Shown piece by piece: positions 1 to 7,979 of a stretch of DNA of 32,792 nucleotides. A model generated the notes under the pieces. It saw only the letters and a list, made by a program, of their open reading frames with translations. It did no database searches and had not been told where the DNA came from. Position 1 is the first letter of the stretch; each line of letters starts with the position of its first letter. Made by a program: the position numbers and the translations under genes. Origin of the DNA: Deltaproteobacteria bacterium. GTDB lineage: Bacteria > Desulfobacterota > Desulfarculia > Adiutricales > Adiutricaceae. The stretch spans positions 1-32,792 of the forward strand of contig JAISCZ010000053.1 in NCBI GenBank assembly GCA_031265205.1. Direction: 5' to 3'.

Positions 1-1558
1 CGAGAGAAAGCTCGTGGGTCTGGCTCTCGCGCGTGGCTCTTAATTGCGCGCAAACCAAGCCGTCTTTGCGGTTTTCGGCGGGGTTAATTTCCAAAGAGGA
101 AGCGGGGTCGCTTAAGGAAAGAGAGGCGCTGAAGGCTTCGATGAAGGCGTTTAAGGCCGGGCGCCAGAAAGAGGCTTCCTCTTTTTCGTTTTTCCATTGG
201 GGATTGATTTTCCTCTGGAGAAGCTCCTGATACCTCGCTTGGATTGGGAGCGTTATTGGCGGACGCGTAACGTCTCCATCCGGGGGATTGACGCCAGGTT
301 CGTCGGGTTCCCCCCATTGCTTGGCTCGCCCCAACTTGCGGCAATAGCTGATATGCTTGGCGCACTCCATCATGACTTCCCGGGGGAAGGAACCGGCGCA
401 AGCCTTCATAAACGCTGGCGGGAAAGGCCAGGTGGGGTAAGGAAGCTTGTGGCCCGCGCGTTCCGCCGCGTCGGCCATCCTCTGCGCGACGATTTTGGCC
501 AAAAGGCCTTCGTCCGTAATGGGCGAGAGCCTGAGAGGCTCGTAAAAACGGTCGATGGAAGAATGGAGCCCAAAGCGCTTCAGCGTTTCCCAGGCGTCGC
601 TGATGGTGGAGGCCACGGTAAAAGTCTTGACGGAATGGCGGACAATCTCGCACATTTTGACGCTTAAATCGCGGATGATGTTTTCGTGCTCAATTATTTC
701 CGCGCTCTTGGGCGCGCCATCCGGCGGTCGCATATTTTGGTAATTGCCGACAATCGTGTCCATCTGATCGATGGCGAGGACCGTGAAAGAGCCGTTTAAG
801 GACATCAGCCAGGTCAGGCGGGCGAAAATGTCTAAATGGTTTAATTTTTGGTTGAAAGAAAAGCCGCAGTCCACGCCGTCCAAGGCGGGGGTTCCTTGGA
901 GAACGGAGGAGGCGACGTGGTGGACGTTATGGTCGGAAGAGGCCAAAAGAAAAAGGGCTCTTAAGAGATCCCTCGTTTCCTGGGCCTTTTGGCGGTATTT
1001 TTGGAATAATCCTCTGTGCGTTTTTTCCGCTATTTGATTGATAGCGTCCAAGGGCGCCTGTTCCAGCGCCTTGGGGTTACCCTCCGGAAAATCGCTTAAG
1101 CTTAAGCCAGCGTGGAGCGCGACGTTTTCGAGAAGAGTATAGACCTGCTCCCGCTCGCCCTTAATTTCTCTGGCGAGGGCTTGATAGGCGTCGATGGCCA
1201 GTGTCTGGTAAAAATCGTTGGTGGCCGTCAGGGTAGAGAGATCCAAGAAAATAAAAAAGCCGCGCGATTCTTTGGCGTTCTGATAGAGAGTTCTTAAGAG
1301 GTGAGTCTTGCCGGAACCCGCTTGGCCTAGAACGGGTAAAATTAAGGTGGAAGCGTCGTCGCTTTTATTTTTTAAATTGCGGACGCTGGTTTTAAAATAT
1401 TTTTTAACGTCGGCGTTTATTTCGGGAACGTCAAACTGGGGTTTGGAGAAAGGGCTGGTCGCGTCGCTGGCCCAGATGAAATTGGCTAGCTCGATGGTCG
1501 CGAATTCGAGGTCGGCGGGCGCGGAATCTTTGAGGTCGCGCGAGAGTTCGTCTGTCAT
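1..1558 (-). CDS. P-loop ATPase of the paralogous ATPase family (ATPase 1), 3' end outside window
   Basis: An uninterrupted minus-strand frame runs from ATG at 1558 off the left edge, at least 519 codons. Walker A is GQAGSGKTH with Lys84. Walker B reads VLAIDQMD (Asp264, Gln265), so Gln sits where the catalytic Glu is expected. An N-terminal VPEINADVKKYF motif and a C-terminal YPTWPFPPAF ... FPREVMMEC block, similar to ORC/STAND-type lids, match the proteins at 5075-6970 and 7980-12317. Walker A to B spacing is 181 residues here, 181 in the second and 177 in the third. About 100 residues of the C-terminus are probably missing compared with the 631-residue paralogue. It has its own promoter (TTGACA-17-TAATAA, 1830-1858). 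I do not recognise a named family; a DNA-processing or defence role is inferred from the paralogues. The frame and P-loop are certain, the function is not. Confidence 0.85.
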   Translation of the reverse strand, partial: MTDELSRDLKDSAPADLEFATIELANFIWASDATSPFSKPQFDVPEINADVKKYFKTSVRNLKNKSDDASTLILPVLGQAGSGKTHLLRTLYQNAKESRGFFIFLDLSTLTATNDFYQTLAIDAYQALAREIKGEREQVYTLLENVALHAGLSLSDFPEGNPKALEQAPLDAINQIAEKTHRGLFQKYRQKAQETRDLLRALFLLASSDHNVHHVASSVLQGTPALDGVDCGFSFNQKLNHLDIFARLTWLMSLNGSFTVLAIDQMDTIVGNYQNMRPPDGAPKSAEIIEHENIIRDLSVKMCEIVRHSVKTFTVASTISDAWETLKRFGLHSSIDRFYEPLRLSPITDEGLLAKIVAQRMADAAERAGHKLPYPTWPFPPAFMKACAGSFPREVMMECAKHISYCRKLGRAKQWGEPDEPGVNPPDGDVTRPPITLPIQARYQELLQRKINPQWKNEKEEASFWRPALNAFIEAFSASLSLSDPASSLEINPAENRKDGLVCAQLRATRESQTHELSL

Positions 1559-1829
1559 AATAATCAGCGCTCAAAAGACGGTTGAAAAACATCGTCAAAA
1601 AATAAGGCGCGGGGAAATCGCGCGCGGGGCTCCGTGGAAGGGCGAGGCCTTAAAAGCGGGGACGGCGGCGAGGAGCTTATCTCTTGATGAGAGCGCGAAA
1701 AGTTCCGGAACTGACAATCGGTCATCTCTTAAAGCCAAATAAAGACTGCTAATTAGGTAAATACACCATATAAGGTATCATTGTCTTTCTGGCTACTTCG
1801 GTGAATGGTTTTCGCGCTTTCATCATCTC

Positions 1830-1858
1830 TTATTAAACGGCATTTGGCGCTTTGTCAA
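1830..1858 (-). promoter_or_regulatory. sigma70-type promoter for ATPase 1, with inverted repeat over the -35
   Basis: On the minus strand TTGACA (1853-1858) and TAATAA (1830-1835) are separated by exactly 17 bases. The -35 is straddled by a 6-8-6 inverted repeat, GGCGCT at 1846-1851 and AGCGCC at 1860-1865, which looks like an operator. The expected transcript would have a leader of about 265 bases before the ATG at 1558. Confidence 0.6.
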
Positions 1859-2010
1859 GAGCGCCCGCCCGCCCCGAGCGCGAGCGCGCGAAGGGGGCGA
1901 ACGGGCGCGCGAATCTAATCCCCGGCGTATTTTTTGTGGAAGCGCGCCGCGAGAGCGCGCTTTCCGTTGTCCGCTGCCGCGCTGCCGACGGAGGCTTGAC
2001 GCCGCTTAAA

Positions 2011-2040
2011 GACGATAGAAGACGATTGAAGTCGATAGAA
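2011..2040. repeat. three tandem decamers
   Basis: GACGATAGAA, GACGATTGAA and GTCGATAGAA follow one another with a period of exactly 10 bases, about one helical turn. They lie upstream of the ATPase 1 promoter. A phased protein-binding site is possible; no function is shown. Confidence 0.5.
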
Positions 2041-2299
2041 GAAAAGACAAAGCCGAAACGGGTATTGACGGGCCAAAGGCGCGCCTCGCTCGCGCGAGGC
2101 GGCGGCCCCGGTTTAAACGCCGCGAATAGGCCAAGCCGCGAAGCGGAGGGCGCGTATTGAGCCCAGAGCCGTTTCCGCGCGAGGGAGTCGTCAGACCGTC
2201 ACGCCGAAGCGACCGCCGGGGCCGCTCGCGCGCGCGCGCGGCGGGCGAGATCCTGGCCACTTATCGGTTATGGCGCGGGCGTTTCGGCCGAAATTTTCC

Positions 2300-3976
2300 T
2301 TAAAACTCCAATTTTACCGCCATATTCCCGCTCCAGCCCTCGCGCTCGCCAGCGTAGCCCTGAAGGCTTAAGTCCAGGGTTAGAAGAGGGAGACCCGCCG
2401 CGGGCGCGATGGCGAGTCCCAGTTCCCCGACGCCGGTTCCGCCCTTAAGGGATGGCGCCCGGAAGGAGTGCCCATGGACGCTCGCGCGGGCCGCGCCCGC
2501 CAATTCGCGCTCATAGGCCGCGCCGACGCGGGCGCTTACGCGCTCGGAAAAGGCGCGCGAGAGGCGGGTCCCCAAATGAAGCCTACTTGAGTCAGCGTCC
2601 TCGAAAGTCACCGGATCCCCGGTGGAAAGGACGACGTTGTCGCCCCCCTGGCGGGTCCAAAAATACTGACCGTAAAAGTCGAGGGAAGTTTTATCCGTCA
2701 GATTCCATTCAAAGCCGAGGCCCAAACTCGCTCCGTAATAGGCGGAAGAGGAGTCGTACTCCGCGGCCAAGCCCCATGGGTCCACGAGATCGGGGGAGCG
2801 GAAGTTTACCCGGATCCGGCCCGCCCGGACGGAGGCCTCGGCGCGCAAGGTTCCCGGCCCGACTTGGGCTATGTCCGCGCTGGCCAAAAGGCCCCCGCCG
2901 ATATGGCGCGCGTCTCCCTCGCCCCTCAGGGACGGCGCGTTAGGAAAAGAATTGAAGGTATCGAAGTTCCCTTCGCCGTACTCGAAGAAGGCCCCCAGCG
3001 TCAGGCGCCCAGGCTCTATATCCCGCCCCCAGGCGAGGCCCGCCAGAAGGGAGAGACCGCGCGCGTCCACGCGCGAACCGGTCTGATAACGTGACGAGCC
3101 GCCGGAGAGCGTCATGAAGGTCGCGAGCCCCATGGAGGGGGAGGCGCTTTCCCGCGCGGCGCGGGCCGCGTCCAGCGTTCCCTGGCCGGCGACGAGATCC
3201 GCGCCGCTACTCGCGAAAGCGAGTCCCGCCAGGAAGCCCTCGGAGAGGGCCACGGTCCCGGCCGAGGGCTCCGTCCCGGCGAGCGTGGCCACCAGTTGGT
3301 TACCGGAGGCGTCGAGACGGAAATCATGGGTTAGGGTTACCCCCTGGGCGGCGGTAAGCGCGTTGTTGGCGGGCGAGCCCACCAGGGAGGATCCCGCGCC
3401 AATAAGAACGATCCAATCGCCGGGCTGAAGCGGAGCGACCGCCCCATGGATGGCCATGGCGACGGTGGAGAATTGCGGGACGGCGCCGTTTTGGAGCGAA
3501 GCTTGCCCGCTTATCGTGAGAATGACGTCTCCGGCGCGCGCGCTCGCTGGCAGGTTGAAATTGAGAAACTCAAAATTGCTAAGATTCTTCGCCGTCAGGC
3601 CGGAAGAGTTAAGGTTCAGGACGTTGCCGGAAAAAGCGTCCCCGCTCGGGGCGTCTTTAAAGCCGCCGTAGAGATTGGCCGCGCTCAAATTCGGCGTTCC
3701 GCTAATGTCGACGCGGTTATTGGAGGCGTTGGCGGCGCCGGAGTAGGAGTACGCGTAGCCTCCGTAAATTTCATCTACTACCTCGCCGCCGCTAATGTCG
3801 ACGCGGTTATTGGAGGCGTTGGCGACGCCGGTGGCGGAGCTCGCGTTGCCTCCGTAAATTGTCATTGTTACCTTGCCGCCGCTAATCTCGACGCGGTTAT
3901 TGGAGGCGTTGGCGACGCCGGAGAAGGAGTACGCGTAGCCTCCGAAAATAACCGAGTATATCTCGCCGCCGCTCAT
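2300..3976 (-). CDS. autotransporter, 3' part: passenger repeats and outer-membrane barrel (frameshifted from the 5' part)
   Basis: The product has Gly/Ser/Asn-rich passenger repeats (units such as IYGGYAYSYSGAANASNNRV followed by DISGGEV, about residues 1-90). A linker follows, and then an autotransporter beta-barrel over roughly the last 270 residues, with alternating aromatic/small residues and a terminal Phe (KLEF), as is usual for BAM-recognised barrels. It has no signal peptide of its own. The frame stays open upstream of the ATG at 3976, encoding SAQSGNGAATASANLV, which continues the repeat pattern. The missing N-terminus is encoded in another frame at 3973-4629, so this is the 3' part of one broken gene. 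The family is clear from composition and barrel; the adhesin or surface role is inferred. Confidence 0.75.
   Translation of the reverse strand: MSGGEIYSVIFGGYAYSFSGVANASNNRVEISGGKVTMTIYGGNASSATGVANASNNRVDISGGEVVDEIYGGYAYSYSGAANASNNRVDISGTPNLSAANLYGGFKDAPSGDAFSGNVLNLNSSGLTAKNLSNFEFLNFNLPASARAGDVILTISGQASLQNGAVPQFSTVAMAIHGAVAPLQPGDWIVLIGAGSSLVGSPANNALTAAQGVTLTHDFRLDASGNQLVATLAGTEPSAGTVALSEGFLAGLAFASSGADLVAGQGTLDAARAARESASPSMGLATFMTLSGGSSRYQTGSRVDARGLSLLAGLAWGRDIEPGRLTLGAFFEYGEGNFDTFNSFPNAPSLRGEGDARHIGGGLLASADIAQVGPGTLRAEASVRAGRIRVNFRSPDLVDPWGLAAEYDSSSAYYGASLGLGFEWNLTDKTSLDFYGQYFWTRQGGDNVVLSTGDPVTFEDADSSRLHLGTRLSRAFSERVSARVGAAYERELAGAARASVHGHSFRAPSLKGGTGVGELGLAIAPAAGLPLLTLDLSLQGYAGEREGWSGNMAVKLEF
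3701..3970 (-). repeat. three 90-bp tandem repeats in the autotransporter passenger
   Basis: The segment GCTAATGTCGACGCGGTTAT begins at 3701 and 3791 and recurs with one change at 3881, giving a 90-bp period (30 residues). The units encode SGG-x-(V/I)-x-x-x-IYGG ... NASNNRVDI. Such identical in-frame units can expand or contract by slippage or recombination. Confidence 0.85.
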
Positions 3977-4629
3977 GGCGACGAGGTTAGCGGAAGCGGT
4001 GGCGGCGCCGTTGCCCGACTGCGCGCTTCCCCGCCCAAAACCTTCCAGAGTGTCGCGTCGTCGCTAATTTCGACGCGATTATTGAAGGCGACGGCGGAGT
4101 CGTAGCCAACCGCGAAGCCGCCGTAAACGCCGCCGACGGGGGCGGATATCGCGCCGCCGTCGGCGATGACCCGATTGCCATTCGCCTGAGCGGCGCCGTA
4201 ATACGCGTAGGCGTATCCGGCGTAAATCGTCCCCGTCCCGCCCGCGGAAAGCGAGCCGCCGTCGGCGGCGATGACCCAGTTTTCCCGCGCCGTGGCGTCG
4301 CTGGAAGAGACCCAGGCGCCGCCGTAAATATTGTCGTACACGGTGACATCGCCCACGGCCCTGACCGCGTTGCCGTCGGGGGTGAGCGTCAGGTAGAGCG
4401 GATCTCCTCCTGGAGGTGGGGCGTCATAGTCGTTATCTGGATCGCCGTTGCCGAAAACGTCATGGATTATCGTTCCGGTAAGCGCCGCTTCTTGCCCGGC
4501 GGCGGCGGCGGACGGGCGCGGGGCCAAGGCTAGGAGTAGGAGTAGGGCCAGGGAGGCCAGGGTAAGGGCGGCGGAACGAGCGCCTCGCTCGCGCCAGCCG
4601 GTTGGGGAATATTCGCTAAAGATTCGCAT
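3973..4629 (-). CDS. autotransporter, 5' part: signal peptide and first passenger repeats (frameshifted)
   Basis: I place the start at ATG 4629, behind GGGAGA about 5 bases upstream, rather than at the adjacent TTG. The product begins with an extended signal peptide: a charged region with several Arg, then LTLASLALLLLLALAP and a likely cleavage near SAAAA. Passenger repeats follow (VYDNIYGG, GTIYAGYAYAYYGA, GGVYGGFAVGY, NNRVEIS), the same type as in the downstream frame. After VLGGEA (about 4035) the frame turns into RSRATAPPPLPL and stops at 3973. The repeat pattern resumes in the -1/+2 frame from about 4030, so one indel within about 4022-4040 explains the break. A joined product would be about 770 residues. 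A real mutation and a sequencing error cannot be told apart from the sequence. Confidence 0.75.
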   Translation of the reverse strand: MRIFSEYSPTGWRERGARSAALTLASLALLLLLALAPRPSAAAAGQEAALTGTIIHDVFGNGDPDNDYDAPPPGGDPLYLTLTPDGNAVRAVGDVTVYDNIYGGAWVSSSDATARENWVIAADGGSLSAGGTGTIYAGYAYAYYGAAQANGNRVIADGGAISAPVGGVYGGFAVGYDSAVAFNNRVEISDDATLWKVLGGEARSRATAPPPLPLTSSP

Positions 4630-5074
4630 CAATTCTCCCGCGGTTAAGATTCTTTATCGTCAGGCGCGTCATTTTTAAAAGGCCGCGCCGCGCGCTTTCC
4701 GGACATGGCGCGTTTCAAGCGCGAGCCCCAGCGAGGCGCGCGCCAATTTCCGCCGTCTTTAAATTTGGGGCTTGGCGCCTCAGTTGGGGCCCCCGCGACC
4801 CTCATAGGGCGCGCGGGTCTAGCGAATGGCTATCGCGCCTTAAAGCTATGCCGCCTTATCGCCTTTGTCAATATCGCGCCGCGAGCCGCGAGCCGCCCCA
4901 AGCCTTAAGGCCCCAAAGCGCCAAGGGCCAAAAAAAACGGAAGCGCCCGCTTTACGCGCGCGATGAACGCCTCTTGGCGCGCGTTGGCGCGTCTTTACCC
5001 CGGTCGCCTTCGCGGAAAAAGGAGGGCGCCGGGACTGGGCTTAGGGCCGCGCCCCCGGTGTCGCCGGCGCGGCC
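4630..5074. other. intergenic region between autotransporter and ATPase 2
   Basis: About 445 bp upstream of the autotransporter and downstream of ATPase 2. Apart from the hairpin at 5040-5079 and weak -10-like AT stretches near 4650-4680, I see no gene, repeat array or RNA. Confidence 0.5.
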
Positions 5075-5079
5075 CTAAG
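5040..5079 (-). terminator. 14-bp perfect hairpin overlapping the stop of ATPase 2
   Basis: CTTAGGGCCGCGCC (5040-5053) pairs perfectly with GGCGCGGCCCTAAG (5066-5079) around a 12-nt loop. The right arm includes the TAG stop of the ATPase. No U-tract follows on the minus strand, so this could be a terminator stem or an mRNA 3' end-stabilising structure. Confidence 0.5.
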
Positions 5080-6970
5080 TCTCCGGGGCGGCTTTCTCCA
5101 GGAGCCAGATGAACTCGTCGGCGAGGAAGGGGATAGAGCGGGTGGGATAGTTTCTCTCCACCCAAGCGCGGAAGGCGTGGGGGTGGCGGGTTTCCTCGCG
5201 CAGTTTCCAAAGGGCGTGGAGGGAGGCGATAACGTCGTCGGTGGGCGTGACGGTCTTGCCGCCCTCTTTCAGGAAGGTTCGCCACAGGGCTTGGGAGGCT
5301 GGCCCCGAGGGAGGGTCCTTGAAGCGAATCAGCCTTAAGGCGCTTTTGGGGTTGGCGAGTTTCACGCCCGAGGCGAGGAGAACGCTTTTGAGGCGGGCGA
5401 TAAAGGAGTTGGCTTGGGAGTGGAGGTTCGCCGCCACGTAAAGGGAGCGGACGGGAAAGGAGGCCTTGGCGATGTCCAGGGCCGCGAGGACCCAGGAGAC
5501 TTTGGAGTTGGGGGAAAGGCTGTGCCTAAAGGCGAGCAGATAGGGTTCCGGAAGCGGGCGTCGCTCCCACAAAAAGCACTCCAAAAAGACTTCCAGGACG
5601 GGTTGCCAAAAAGTTTTTTCCGCGCTGGGGTCTTTGAGCCCCGCGGGGAGGGGAAGCGCGCGCAGTTCCCGGAAGCGCGCGGTCAGAGAGTCTTCTGGGG
5701 GCGGCGAGCCGACCGTTGTTTGCCACTCCTCGGCCCGCCCCGCGGCGACGCACTGGTAAACGTGCCGGTAACAGGCTCTGAGGATTTCCCGGGGGTGGGA
5801 GGCCCGCTGGGACGCGTAAAAGGCGGGAGGAAAGGGCCAGGAAGGATAGGGCGGCGTAAAGCCCGCCGCGGCGTAATGGCCTTGGAGGTTCCTGGCGACG
5901 AGAAGCTCGATAAACCGGAGGTCGTCTAAGGGCGGCAGGAGGAGCGCGGGGCCGAAGAGCTCGCCCTTTTTGCGCGCGTCGCGCTCCGCGAGGCCGTTCC
6001 AGGCGTCTCCCAGGGCGGTGACGACGATTTGCGCGCGGTGGGAGTATTTGCGCAGATCGCTCAAATAGCCGTAGAGGGTTCGGACGTTGGCCTCAAAAAG
6101 GGATTGGGGGCGGTCCATTTCCGGCGGGGCGGAAGCGTCGGGGGGCCGGTAAGCGGAATTGAAGCCGTACAGAATGGCGTCCAGCTGATCGATGGCGATG
6201 ACGGCGAAAGAATTGTTGAGCCGCAGAATAAAGGTGAGCGCGAAAAAAACGTCCGCGACCTTGGGGAGGCCGTTTTGGAGCCGCAGGGGCCCACTCGCGT
6301 AATCCTCGCCCTCCACGTCGCGCAGAAAGGAGTAAGCGGTGGAGAAGACGGCCTCGTCCGGGGAGTTGAGAAAGACGAGGCAGCGGAAAACGTCCTGGCT
6401 TCTCTCGAGCTGGCTCTTTTGGGCGGGAAAGAGGCTTGCCAGTTTCGCGAAGAGCTTCTCGGCGATGGCGCTGAGCTTGGCGAAATTTAAGTCCTTGAAC
6501 CACTTGGGAAGGTTTTTGGGAGTCGAGGAGACCTGGCAGGCCGCGAGAATGTTGCGAAAGAGCCTTTCGAGCTGCGTGGGGCCGCCCCCGGGCGGGTTGG
6601 CCAAGAGGGCGTCGACGATGGCCGCGTTCAGCTGAACGTGGAAAGAATCGAGGGTGGGCATCTCGAGGGGGACGAAATAGCCGTTGCTTTGGGCGACAAT
6701 TTCCTTAAAGCTCGCCAAGAGATGGGTTTTGCCGGACCCCGCGGGGCCGACGACGGGGAAGATCGGGGGATTGACCCCGGATTTGTCGCGCGCGAAGGCG
6801 CGGATATTTTCTTTAAATTTTCCTTTGACGTCCTGGTGGATCTCGGGAACGTCCGCTTGGAGGATTTTTTCCAGAATGGCGCCGGGCTCGACGGTCATCT
6901 CGATGGAGACCCTTTCCAGGGCGGCGAGGGCCGCGGCGGGATCCGGTTTGGAAGGGTCGGCGTCGTTCAT
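5075..6970 (-). CDS. P-loop ATPase of the paralogous family (ATPase 2)
   Basis: The 631-residue product has VPEIHQDVKGKF at residues 41-52, Walker A GPAGSGKTH (Lys81) and Walker B VIAIDQLD (Asp261, Gln262), with Gln in place of the usual catalytic Glu. A lid-like block YPSWPFPPAF ... HPREILRAC lies near residue 390. A C-terminal module contains FWQPVLEVFLECF and ends IPFLADEFIWLLE. All these blocks recur in ATPase 1 and in residues 1-620 of the protein at 7980-12317. The start ATG lies 10 bases after the winged-helix gene's stop. Its only SD-like sequence (AGGTGA) overlaps that stop, which suggests translational coupling. The fold (AAA/ORC- or STAND-like) is my inference; I know no named family for it. 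The neighbours suggest a complex with the winged-helix and HerA-fusion proteins. Confidence 0.85.
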   Translation of the reverse strand: MNDADPSKPDPAAALAALERVSIEMTVEPGAILEKILQADVPEIHQDVKGKFKENIRAFARDKSGVNPPIFPVVGPAGSGKTHLLASFKEIVAQSNGYFVPLEMPTLDSFHVQLNAAIVDALLANPPGGGPTQLERLFRNILAACQVSSTPKNLPKWFKDLNFAKLSAIAEKLFAKLASLFPAQKSQLERSQDVFRCLVFLNSPDEAVFSTAYSFLRDVEGEDYASGPLRLQNGLPKVADVFFALTFILRLNNSFAVIAIDQLDAILYGFNSAYRPPDASAPPEMDRPQSLFEANVRTLYGYLSDLRKYSHRAQIVVTALGDAWNGLAERDARKKGELFGPALLLPPLDDLRFIELLVARNLQGHYAAAGFTPPYPSWPFPPAFYASQRASHPREILRACYRHVYQCVAAGRAEEWQTTVGSPPPEDSLTARFRELRALPLPAGLKDPSAEKTFWQPVLEVFLECFLWERRPLPEPYLLAFRHSLSPNSKVSWVLAALDIAKASFPVRSLYVAANLHSQANSFIARLKSVLLASGVKLANPKSALRLIRFKDPPSGPASQALWRTFLKEGGKTVTPTDDVIASLHALWKLREETRHPHAFRAWVERNYPTRSIPFLADEFIWLLEKAAPET

Positions 6971-6980
6971 GGAAAAAAGG

Positions 6981-7781
6981 TCACCTGAAGGCGAGGTAAT
7001 GCCTGGCGTCCCCGTCCACTAAGATTTCGGCTTTCTGGTCGTCAAAGGTGACCAGGGCCGGGGAACCGAAGGGATGGAGAGCGACGCGCCCCATGTCGTG
7101 GAGTTCCAGCAAAAGCGCATCCAGCTGGGCTTTGGGGTACTCGGGGAGGGCTTGCCGCAAAACGCAGAGCCGCACGTTGCCGCTCTTCATGTAATGCTTG
7201 GGGCGCAGGTTCTGGAGCCGCCACAGAAGGAATTCCGGGGTGGGCTCCTCAGGCTCCGCGGGGGGCGGGGTCCCGAAAACCTGATCCAGGGAATGCTGGC
7301 CTTCCCCCATAAAATAAGACAGTTTAGCCAAAAGCCGAGCTAAAATAAAGCCTACCGTCGAGCCCACGTTGGTCAGGGGCGCCGACATGTTTTCCTCCAA
7401 GAATTCCCAGCCCCGGTCCGTGAGGTAGATCTTGAGAAGCTTGGAGCCCCAGGTCACGCCGCCCCTGACGCGCTTTTCCTGGAGCTCGTCGATGAATCCC
7501 AATTTCTTGAGGTTATCCAGGCTGACGCTCGAGTTGAAGTGGGCCCGGAGGTCCGTGAAGAAAGCGGCCCCGCCCCGGGAAACCAAATCCCACAAGAACA
7601 GCGATTCTCGGTGGTTGGGAAGATCGGGCGCCATGTCTGGAAAATCGGACGCCATGTCTGGAAGATCGGGCGCCATGCTTGGAAAATCGGACGCCATGTT
7701 TGGAATATCGGTTACCATGTTTGGAATATCGGTTATCATGTTTGGAATATTGATTGCCATGTTTGGACTTTCAGGCGTCAT
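6981..7781 (-). CDS. two-winged-helix protein with N-terminal Met-heptad repeats
   Basis: The 266-residue product starts with eight heptads of the form M-x-x-(D/N)-(I/F/L)-P-x (residues 1-56). Two winged-helix-like regions follow. The first, about residues 60-130, includes SLFLWDLVSRGG, LDNLKKLGFIDE and LYLTDRGWEFLEE-like strands. The second, at the C-terminus, is RLCVLRQALPEYPKAQLDAL ... LLELHDMGRVAL. AAAGGA precedes the first ATG by 6 bases, which supports that start, although every heptad supplies another in-frame ATG. It lies between the HerA fusion (199 bp upstream) and ATPase 2 (10 bp downstream). Likely roles are a DNA-binding or scaffold subunit of the ATPase complex, or its regulator. 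No enzyme motif is visible. Confidence 0.75.
   Translation of the reverse strand: MTPESPNMAINIPNMITDIPNMVTDIPNMASDFPSMAPDLPDMASDFPDMAPDLPNHRESLFLWDLVSRGGAAFFTDLRAHFNSSVSLDNLKKLGFIDELQEKRVRGGVTWGSKLLKIYLTDRGWEFLEENMSAPLTNVGSTVGFILARLLAKLSYFMGEGQHSLDQVFGTPPPAEPEEPTPEFLLWRLQNLRPKHYMKSGNVRLCVLRQALPEYPKAQLDALLLELHDMGRVALHPFGSPALVTFDDQKAEILVDGDARHYLAFR
7614..7781 (-). repeat. eight 21-bp repeats encoding Met heptads
   Basis: Units related to CATGTTTGGAATATCGGTTAC on the plus strand repeat every 21 bp without spacers. They form the 5' end of the winged-helix gene, so they are coding repeats and not a CRISPR array. Each unit contains one in-frame ATG. The units fall into two sub-types, AT-richer towards 7781 and GC-richer towards 7614, which suggests at least two rounds of expansion. 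Confidence 0.85.
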
Positions 7782-7916
7782 TGCGAATCCTTTGCGAAAG
7801 AGGGCGCGTTTCGCCTCCCAGAGCGTAAAGCCCTGGAAAGGCGCTCCGCTTTGGAGCGCGGGGGAAAAGCGGCTTAACCCTCGCGGGGAAGCCCCCCAAG
7901 ATTTTCGGGGGGAAGG

Positions 7917-7959
7917 GCGAGACCTCGAGGGCGCGCGCGGCGCGCCCTCGAGGTCTCGC
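7917..7959 (-). terminator. 20-bp perfect inverted repeat after the HerA-fusion gene
   Basis: GCGAGACCTCGAGGGCGCGC (7917-7936) and GCGCGCCCTCGAGGTCTCGC (7940-7959) are exact reverse complements with a 3-nt loop. The element lies 21 bp beyond the stop of the HerA fusion, inside the 198-bp gap before the winged-helix gene. A second stem (CCCCCC / GGGGGG, about 7890-7910) follows. It may be a terminator or attenuator dividing the cluster, or a protein-binding palindrome. No U-tract is present. Confidence 0.6.
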
Positions 7960-7979
7960 GTCAGGGGCTTGGGGCGAGA

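Larger units (their letters stand above)
1559..2299. other. intergenic region without a convincing gene
   Basis: This 741-bp stretch separates the 3' end of the autotransporter from ATPase 1. It holds the AT-rich promoter region (about 1740-1860), three decamer repeats (2011-2040) and a hairpin at 2082-2101 (CGCCTCGC / GCGAGGCG, 4-nt loop) that could help end autotransporter transcription, although no clear U-tract follows. Short open frames here have Arg/Ala-rich composition typical of noncoding GC-rich DNA. Confidence 0.6.

Noticed and set aside
84..653. A 189-codon minus-strand frame rich in Arg
   Set aside because: It overlaps the coding frame of ATPase 1, which has a P-loop and homology to its paralogues.
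3446..4105. Plus-strand 219-codon frame with 30-residue repeats
   Set aside because: It is the antisense image of the autotransporter's 90-bp repeats; the sense frame has the barrel and signal peptide.
7614..7781. CRISPR array or iterons
   Set aside because: The 21-bp units are contiguous, without spacers, stay in frame and encode a regular heptad.
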